This document shows, piece after piece, positions 15,092 to 20,566 of a DNA stretch of 20,566 bases. How positions within the stretch are numbered: position 1 is the first letter of the stretch; every line of letters begins with the position of its first letter. Origin of the DNA: Methanosarcinales archaeon (GTDB lineage Archaea > Halobacteriota > Methanosarcinia > Methanosarcinales > Methanosarcinaceae); NCBI GenBank assembly GCA_012329085.1, contig JAAXQB010000050.1:1-20566 (forward strand). Reading direction: 5' to 3'. Under the pieces are notes generated by a model, which was given only the letters and a program-made list of their open reading frames with translations, searched no databases and was not told where the DNA came from. The translations under genes and the position numbers were made by a program.

Positions 15092-16333
15092 TTACATTTC
15101 CGTTGGATCTGTAATCTCGCCCATAATCGCAGATATTGCAGCTGTTGCAGGTGAAGAAAGATATACTAAGCCATCTGTTCCCATTCTACCCCTAAAATTC
15201 CTATTTGCAGTAGTTAAGCATATTTCTCCTTTCCCAATAACCCCCATATGTCCGCCAAGACAAGGACCACAACCAGGAGTTATAAATGTAGCTCCTGCTT
15301 CAAGTAATATTTCTGCTGCACCGCTTTTGATTGCATCAATTAAAATAGTTCTAGATGCAGGTGCAATTATAGTTCTAACTGCAACAGTTTCTCCTTTTAG
15401 AATACTTGCCGCAACTTCGATATCTTCAAGTCTTCCATTTGTACATGTACCAATAACTACTTGATGGATTCTAATGCCCTCTATTTCTAAAACATCTTTT
15501 ACATTATCTACTTTATATGGACATGCAATTTGAGGTTTAAGATTTTTTGCATCAATATAAAATTCATCTGAATATGTTGCATTCTCTTCTGCAAATGCTG
15601 GTTCATAATATTCTTTTGCACGATTTTCAAGATATTTATAAGTCTTATCATCTGGAGGAATAATTCCTGCATCTGCCCCCATCTCAATTGCCATATTTGA
15701 AAGCACCATTCTCTCTGACATAGAAAGCCGTTCTATTGTATCTCCATAAAATTCAACAGCTTTATTTGTACCACCATCTGCTCCTACCACACCTATCATT
15801 TTTAACATCAAGTCCTTTGCATATACACGAGTTTTAAGTTTCCCTTTTGAAGTTATCTTAATAGTTTCCGGAACTCTAAACCATAATTTCCCAGTTGCAA
15901 AAACTTCTGCCATATCAGTTGCACCAACACCAGTTCCAAATGCACCAAATGCCCCATATGTACATGAATGCGAATCCGCTCCAACAATTAAACTTCCGGG
16001 CAACGCAAAACCATTCTCAATAAACACTTGGTGGCAAACACCTTCACCTACATCATAAAAATTTTTAATATTTTGCTCTTTTGCCCAATCACGAATCTCT
16101 TTATGCAATATAGCAGTTCGTTCAGTATTTGCAGGTGCATAGTGATCAAATGGAATTACAATTTTATCAGGATTCCACACTTTTTTAAATCCCATTTCTT
16201 TAAGACCTTTTACTGTAAGAACACTTGTGCCATCATGTGCCATTGCATAATCAATATTGGCAATCACAAATTCTTTTGGTTTTACAGTTTTGTTAGATGC
16301 GCGACTTAATATTTTTTCAGTGATTGTAGTCAA
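15092..16333 (-). CDS. Aconitase-family large subunit, homoaconitase or 3-isopropylmalate dehydratase (paralog 2)
   Basis: This 413-residue LeuC/HacA-type subunit has cluster cysteines C297 (IGTCTNGR), C355 and C358 (GCGPCLGG), and the blocks [16 protein letters not shown] and [14 protein letters not shown] shared with paralog 1. The start is TTG (16331-16333): it gives [10 protein letters not shown], aligned with [10 protein letters not shown] of paralog 1, and the ribosome site GAGG (16343-16346) overlaps the stop of the upstream GTPase gene. The pair is therefore probably cotranscribed and translationally coupled. The two paralogs presumably divide leucine synthesis from the 2-oxosuberate (coenzyme B) chain-elongation pathway in a methanogen; I cannot assign which is which because specificity is determined largely by the small subunit, which is absent from this window. 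Confidence 0.88.
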   Translation of the reverse strand: MTTITEKILSRASNKTVKPKEFVIANIDYAMAHDGTSVLTVKGLKEMGFKKVWNPDKIVIPFDHYAPANTERTAILHKEIRDWAKEQNIKNFYDVGEGVCHQVFIENGFALPGSLIVGADSHSCTYGAFGAFGTGVGATDMAEVFATGKLWFRVPETIKITSKGKLKTRVYAKDLMLKMIGVVGADGGTNKAVEFYGDTIERLSMSERMVLSNMAIEMGADAGIIPPDDKTYKYLENRAKEYYEPAFAEENATYSDEFYIDAKNLKPQIACPYKVDNVKDVLEIEGIRIHQVVIGTCTNGRLEDIEVAASILKGETVAVRTIIAPASRTILIDAIKSGAAEILLEAGATFITPGCGPCLGGHMGVIGKGEICLTTANRNFRGRMGTDGLVYLSSPATAAISAIMGEITDPTEM

Positions 16334-16345
16334 TTAATGAAACCT

Positions 16346-17437
16346 CTATTTCTGAATAATTAATGATACAACATCCTTGTCCTGCAATTTATGTTCAAGC
16401 CCAACTCTTTGACCGGGATGTTTTGCAGAAGTTCCCCATACTAATGAATATCTAAATTTTCTTCTAAAATCACGATGGAGCTTATCGCAAATTCCTCCTA
16501 CATTAATATTTTTTAAAACAATTAAAGGTTCTTCCATATCTGCCGCTTCACCCTGTGGTTTTAAATATATTCTTATAAATTCAAGTGCATCATATACACT
16601 TTCTTTTACAGATTCAAGATTTTGCTCATTGTGTGCTGAAATTAATATTGAATCTGGGTATAAATTTTTACAATTTTTAATAAGTTCTGCATTTGCAAGA
16701 TCCATTTTATTAATAACAATTTTTGAAGATACATATGATCGATTGCCAAGAATTGCATCAATTAGTTGATCGACTGTAATATTTTCCCTAATCAATATAT
16801 GTGCATTACGAATTTTATATTCTCCCAAAATTACTTTTATAAGGTCATCAGAAATGTCAAGTTCTGTTGTTTTACTTATTATCACACCACCTCGATCCAT
16901 TCGTTTTATAGTCACATCTGGCGGAGATTTGTCTATTCTAATCCCTGCATCATATAATTCACTCATAAGCACTTTATAGTGATGCGTTTGAAATACATCA
17001 AGTATGAAAAGCACAAGATTGGAATTTCTAACAACAGATATGACTTCTTTCCCTCTTCCCCTTCCTGATGCTGCACCTTTTACAAGTCCTGGCACATCTA
17101 ATATTTGAATTGTTGCACCTTTATAATTAAGTACTCCTGGAATCACATCAAGTGTTGTAAATTCATATGCACCAACTTCAGAATTTGCACCTGTGAGTTT
17201 ATTTAATAGCGTAGATTTTCCAACAGATGGAAATCCAACAAGTGCTACTGTGGCATCACCTGATTTCTTTACAGAGTATCCCGAGCTCCCGCCTGATGCC
17301 GTTTGACGAGCTTCAAAATCTTCTCTAAGTTTTGCAAGTTTTGCTTTAAGCCTTCCAATATGTGTGCTAGTTGCTTTATTATATGGAGTTTTTCTAATTT
17401 CATTTTCTATTTCTATAATATTATCTTGTATGCTCAT
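16346..17437 (-). CDS. DRG-family (Obg-related) GTPase with TGS domain
   Basis: The 363-residue protein has an N-terminal helical region (about 1-50), a G domain with G1 GFPSVGKST (68-76), G2-region YEFTTLDVIPG, G3 DVPG (114-117), the glycine-rich GAASGRGRGKE typical of DRG/Obg switch II, an inserted helical region (about 170-235), G4 NKMD (243-246) and G5 SAHNE. A C-terminal TGS domain (about 290-363, ending in LEHKLQDKDVVSLIIQK) completes the DRG architecture. Archaeal and eukaryotic DRG proteins associate with ribosomes and are thought to assist translation. The start at 17437 gives a normal family N-terminus, with GGAT about a dozen bases upstream. It is transcribed ahead of LeuC/HacA paralog 2. 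Confidence 0.94.
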   Translation of the reverse strand: MSIQDNIIEIENEIRKTPYNKATSTHIGRLKAKLAKLREDFEARQTASGGSSGYSVKKSGDATVALVGFPSVGKSTLLNKLTGANSEVGAYEFTTLDVIPGVLNYKGATIQILDVPGLVKGAASGRGRGKEVISVVRNSNLVLFILDVFQTHHYKVLMSELYDAGIRIDKSPPDVTIKRMDRGGVIISKTTELDISDDLIKVILGEYKIRNAHILIRENITVDQLIDAILGNRSYVSSKIVINKMDLANAELIKNCKNLYPDSILISAHNEQNLESVKESVYDALEFIRIYLKPQGEAADMEEPLIVLKNINVGGICDKLHRDFRRKFRYSLVWGTSAKHPGQRVGLEHKLQDKDVVSLIIQK

Positions 17438-17478
17438 TTTTATTATTTGTTTATCCGTATTATTAAATTATTTGTTTA

Positions 17479-17560
17479 AACGAGATAACGCTCATTTGTT
17501 CCAAATGAGCTATTAGAAATTTCTCTAAACATCATTCTGAAAAGTTTGAGTGTTAAGTAT
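17479..17560 (+). repeat. Palindrome cluster next to the drg gene
   Basis: It begins ACGAGATAACGCTCATTT. Hairpin I at 17490-17510 has perfect arms GCTCATTTG/CAAATGAGC with a TTC loop; compared with GCTCATTCG the C-to-T change is compensated by G-to-A. It is followed by AGAAATTTCT (a ten-base palindrome) in the hairpin II position and then CATTCTGAAAAGTTTGAGTG, which recurs at 17822-17841. Confidence 0.8.
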
Positions 17561-17683
17561 ATAACTTTACAAGTTATCTACAATTAAAAAAAAGTTTGTA
17601 GTACTATGATGGGTTTGTATTTATAATTACGGGATAATTTATTTTTGAATTGTATTTATTTATAAATATAGTTATAAAAATAT

Positions 17684-17910
17684 AACGAGATAATGCTCAT
17701 TCAATCTGAACAAGCCTGTCGAATAACGCCCATTCTCTTCGATAATGTGCAAACGATCATTTGTTCCAAATGAGCAAACGCTCGTTCGTTCCGAACGAGC
17801 TGTCAAAGATTTTCTTAAACTCATTCTGAAAAGTTTGAGTGATTACGCCCATTCGTTCAATCATGAGCTTTCCGAATGTTCTTTCTAAATGAGCTGTCTA
17901 AAAATTATCT
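17684..17910 (+). repeat. Second palindrome cluster in the 1-kb gap
   Basis: It begins AACGAGATAATGCTCATTC. Hairpin I copies are 17695-17715 (seven of nine pairs), 17755-17775 (eight of nine, GATCATTTG/CAAATGAGC) and 17780-17800 (perfect, GCTCGTTCG/CGAACGAGC). A truncated hairpin II (GTCAAAGATTTTC) follows the last. The segment ending GAGTGATTACGCCCATTCG and TTCAATCATGAGCTTTC (to 17874) matches the cluster beside trpG. Confidence 0.82.
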
Positions 17911-18074
17911 GAGTGTATAATTTTATAAATTACATACAAAAACAAATTCTGGATTGAAATTATTTTGTATTTTGCAAATAAATATTTTTGAAATGTAGAG
18001 GTTAAAAAATGAATATTTTTTTAAATATATCACAATCATACCATCCATAATAATATATCCTAATTTCACACAAA

Positions 18075-18181
18075 TATTTTTCTTAATAATGATAATGCCT
18101 TAATTTCAGGTTTTTTCAAATAAGCAATCATCAAGCACCAAAAATGTATTTTTCTTAATGATACTCATGCTTTAATTTCAG
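18075..18181. repeat. 35-base imperfect direct repeat pair
   Basis: TATTTTTCTTAAT begins both copies (18075 and 18147) and TTAATTTCAG ends both, with five mismatches in the centre. Start-to-start distance is 72 bases. It is unrelated to the hairpin family. Confidence 0.6.
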
Positions 18182-18465
18182 AGGTATAAATTAGATAAAA
18201 TTCAAAATTCTCAAAAGTATGTGTTTAAGCTAACTATAAAATTATACCAATTTTCAAAAAAAATTATGAATACAAATTGACACAAATTTTTTTAAATCAT
18301 TGAAATTTCGAGAAAAAAGGAAAAATTTCTCATATATAATTTTACAAATTAATATACCCTAAAAAGTGATTGAAAATATTAATTCAATAGATTTATGCAG
18401 ATTAAAATTTAATTTGGCACAAATTGAAATAGATTTTTTACAATCGCTAAATGCATACAAAAAAA

Positions 18466-19155
18466 TTATTTTAAAAGCATATTTCGTGTATATTTTTCCC
18501 TAAATAATTCAATTTTAGCCGTATTACCTGCAACTGCAATTATATCTCCTACTTCAAATTTTGTTTTAGAATTAATACTTGTTTCCACAAAATCCCCTCG
18601 TTGAAATCCAATTATTTTACACCCAGTTAAATTAAGTAGATCAAGTTCTTCCATCGTTTTTCCAGCCATAAAAGAATTTTCCATTACATCATATTTCTCA
18701 ATTTCAATACCTTCATATAACATAATGGTTTCTTTAACTTGACACGATCCAACTGCACAATCAAGTGCAATTCGTGCAAGAATTTGACCTGAAACGATTG
18801 ATAAAGCTCCTACATAATTTGCACCTGCCCTATAAATCTTATCAATCGATTTTACAGAATTTGCTCTTGCAAATGTAATTAGGTCTGGATTTAAGCTATA
18901 TGCAACAATTATTGAAAATATGACATGATCATCATTATTTAATGCGACAATCATTGCAAATGCATCTTCTATTTTAGCCGCTTGAAGAACATTTTCATCA
19001 GTGCCATCACCTATTATATATTCGAATTTAACATTTTCAAATAAGCTTTCATTTTTTTCAATAACTATAAAATTAATTTTTTCATCTTGTAATACTTCTA
19101 CAACACTTTTACTAACATCTCCATATCCAAGTATAATTATATGCCCATTATCCAT
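18466..19155 (-). CDS. TrkA-type RCK domain protein (RCK_N plus RCK_C)
   Basis: This 229-residue soluble protein has an RCK_N Rossmann domain (about 4-125; HIIILGYGDVSKSVVEVL, then IEKNE after strand two, GDGTDENVLQAAKIEDAFAMIVAL) and an RCK_C domain (about 140-225). The dinucleotide motif reads G10-Y-G12-D-V-S15, lacking the third glycine of GxGxxG. Such proteins gate potassium channels or transporters in response to nucleotides or ions. It is nine bases downstream of a channel gene that already carries its own RCK domain, suggesting a hetero-oligomeric gating ring or separate regulation of the same channel. The ATG at 19155 gives a normal family start. Confidence 0.88.
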   Translation of the reverse strand: MDNGHIIILGYGDVSKSVVEVLQDEKINFIVIEKNESLFENVKFEYIIGDGTDENVLQAAKIEDAFAMIVALNNDDHVIFSIIVAYSLNPDLITFARANSVKSIDKIYRAGANYVGALSIVSGQILARIALDCAVGSCQVKETIMLYEGIEIEKYDVMENSFMAGKTMEELDLLNLTGCKIIGFQRGDFVETSINSKTKFEVGDIIAVAGNTAKIELFREKYTRNMLLK

Positions 19156-19164
19156 TATATTACC

Positions 19165-20205
19165 TTATTTAGTCATATTTTTAAGTTTAAACAATTCTTC
19201 TGTTGTACCAACTGCAAGAATCATAGAACTTGTATTGAATATATAATTGGGATCGTCATCAAATGATAATACACCCTCTTTCCAAATACCAACAATTTTT
19301 GCATTGGTAATTTGTTCAATATGTGCATCTTTTACTGAAACTCCAACTAATTTACTTTTTGGATAAATTGGAAAATCTACAATATATGTTCCTTTAAAAA
19401 ACTCGATTGCTCCTGTGAGCCTTGTAATTTTTGAATCTATTGCTTTTTTACCAATATATTGCCCAAATAAAGATTTTGGAGATACAGCCCATGTTGCACC
19501 TGCAAGTGTTAAATGTTTTATATTTTTTGAATGTTCCACAGTCGCAATGGTATGAATTTCACAAATTTCTTTAGAAGTTAATATAATGTTTGCATTTTCA
19601 TAATCCGATTTATTTGCAATTAAAAGCTTTGCACTGCCAATATTTGCATTTCTTAAAGTATCTATATCACTCGAAATTCCAAAAATACATGGAATTTTCA
19701 TTTTTAAAAGATCTTTTACAATTTGTGAATCTCGTTCTATGATTATAAATTTAGTATTGTTTTTCTTAAATTCATCAATTAATGATTCAACAATATGATT
19801 GTGACCACATACAATAACATGATCCTTTAAATCATTTGGTACTTTTAAAGGCAATGATTCTTTTGCAAGTTTTTCAAACCAAGGGGATATTACAAAAGTA
19901 AGTAATATTCCAAATACAATCACAACTCCAGATAATTGAACTATGATTGAAAATATTTTCCCAATATTTGTGGTAAATACAACATCTCCAAATCCAACTG
20001 TGGTCATAGTGGATGATACCCAATAAATTGCAGTTAAATGATTAGCATGTATTGGCTGTTCTATTTTCATTAAATGTATAAAAATTTCAACATATATTAT
20101 AACTACACCTATTGAAATTATAATGTAATTAAAAATGGATTTTTTCCATGGTGTAATATATTTCATGATTTTATATTTCAATGTTGTATAGAAATTTTCA
20201 CGCAA
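19165..20205 (-). CDS. Two-TM potassium channel with cytosolic RCK domain (MthK-like)
   Basis: The 346-residue protein has TM1 (about 24-44), a pore helix and selectivity filter TTVGFGD (68-74), TM2 (about 84-108) with hinge-region glycines, then RCK_N (about 128-245) and RCK_C (about 255-340). This is the MthK-type architecture, a tetrameric calcium- or nucleotide-gated potassium channel. The Rossmann motif is degenerate (CGHNHIVESL instead of GxGxxG), as in its partner. The longest frame starts at TTG (20203-20205); an ATG at 20164-20166 would remove 13 residues and still leave eight before TM1. Neither start has a ribosome site, so the 5' end is uncertain. No internal ATG that would make a free RCK peptide, as in mthK, is evident just before the RCK domain. 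Confidence 0.9.
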   Translation of the reverse strand: MRENFYTTLKYKIMKYITPWKKSIFNYIIISIGVVIIYVEIFIHLMKIEQPIHANHLTAIYWVSSTMTTVGFGDVVFTTNIGKIFSIIVQLSGVVIVFGILLTFVISPWFEKLAKESLPLKVPNDLKDHVIVCGHNHIVESLIDEFKKNNTKFIIIERDSQIVKDLLKMKIPCIFGISSDIDTLRNANIGSAKLLIANKSDYENANIILTSKEICEIHTIATVEHSKNIKHLTLAGATWAVSPKSLFGQYIGKKAIDSKITRLTGAIEFFKGTYIVDFPIYPKSKLVGVSVKDAHIEQITNAKIVGIWKEGVLSFDDDPNYIFNTSSMILAVGTTEELFKLKNMTK

Positions 20206-20566
20206 AATTCACGCTTTAATTATTAATATTGATTATTGGATGTTTGTTTTTAAATTAAACATATAATAAGTGAAAAATAAAAGATATATTCACCTAAGAT
20301 TTAATATTTTAATTTTTTTATTTATGCCACATGCAAAATAAAAAATGTAAATATGTATGAATGCATATGAATGCAAAAATTAGAATTTTAAATATAATGA
20401 ATTAATTTGATTATCTATTCGATTTTAATAATAGATTGGACTTACGAGATAATGCTCATTCATTTTGAATAATCTGTCAAAAACCTTTGGTTTTTTCCAA
20501 CGCTCATTCATTTTGAATAATCTGTCAAAAACCTTTGGTTTTTTCCAACGCTCATTCATTTTGAAT
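20206..20566. other. AT-rich region upstream of the channel operon, ending in repeats
   Basis: The first 235 bases are AT-rich with no convincing frame and presumably contain the channel promoter. From 20443 to the window end they are a tandem palindrome array that continues beyond the window. Confidence 0.5.
20443..20566 (+). repeat. Tandem 48-base palindrome array, truncated by the window end
   Basis: It begins TACGAGATAATGCTCATTC. Units start at 20454, 20502 and 20550, exactly 48 bases apart, and are nearly identical. Hairpin I is reduced to ATTCA/TGAAT around TTT; hairpin II is AAAAACC/GGTTTTT with a TTT loop (20479-20495 and 20527-20543), a different sequence from AAAATC/GATTTT in the same position. 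The third unit runs off the window. Confidence 0.9.

Larger units (their letters stand above)
17438..18465. other. 1-kb gap: palindrome clusters and other short repeats, no gene found
   Basis: This is the longest non-coding stretch in the window. Its left 450 bases hold two palindrome clusters. The right half has a 35-base direct repeat (18075-18109 and 18147-18181, 30 of 35 identical) and the block GCAGATTAAAATTTAATTTG (18397-18416) resembling 14843-14862. All frames are broken by frequent stops. I recognise no tRNA, rRNA or known small RNA; an uncharacterised RNA cannot be excluded. Confidence 0.55.

Noticed and set aside
17438..18465. tRNA or rRNA gene in the long gap
   Set aside because: I found no T-loop (GGTTCGAATCC-like) or other conserved RNA sequence, and base composition stays AT-rich with no GC-rich island, which structured RNAs in AT-rich genomes often show.

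Overview
The window is strongly AT-rich archaeal chromosomal DNA. Signs of this are TATA boxes a few tens of bases upstream of start codons, GGAGG-type ribosome sites, an archaeal slipin/NfeD pair, a DRG-type GTPase, an archaeal HTH-CBS regulator and two aconitase-family large subunits of the homoaconitase/isopropylmalate isomerase type. Two such paralogs are typical of methanogens, which use one for leucine and one for coenzyme B precursor synthesis. The trp order D-F-E-G recalls the split trp operons of haloarchaea. A low-GC methanogen or relative is my best inference; no methanogenesis gene is present to prove it.

Layout. Bases 286-1904 (minus) hold an AK6/Fap7-like nucleotide kinase followed by a MOT1-type molybdate/sulfate transporter. 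Bases 2282-2732 (plus) hold a hicB-hicA toxin-antitoxin pair in which hicA has no ATG, GTG or TTG start. Bases 2978-6769 (minus) are trpD-trpF-trpE-trpG, every junction a 4-base ATGA overlap. Plus-strand genes for a CrtI-like FAD oxidoreductase (7297-8775) and an HTH-CBS regulator (9073-9948) follow; the latter meets hisE (minus) tail to tail with no base between. A LeuC/HacA paralog (10626-11891, minus) lies upstream of hisE. Slipin and NfeD (12631-14789, plus) form a membrane-protease operon. A DRG GTPase and the second LeuC/HacA paralog (15092-17437, minus) form a tight pair, and a two-gene potassium channel/RCK operon (18466-20205, minus) closes the window.

The most unusual content is between the genes: a dispersed family of composite palindromes. 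A unit is hairpin I (9-base arms such as GCTCATTCG/CGAATGAGC with a TTC or TTT loop), a short linker, hairpin II (usually AAAATC/GATTTT with an AAA loop) and a second linker, with an exact 48-base period where units are tandem. Hairpin I arms differ between copies but the changes are compensated, so pairing is kept. Clusters often begin with ACGAGATAA(C/T)GCTC. They occupy most of the larger intergenic gaps, and one unit forms the first codons of nfeD in the frame that is open in the repeat. A 48-base unit equals 16 codons, so insertion keeps frame. This family is my main candidate for something undescribed.
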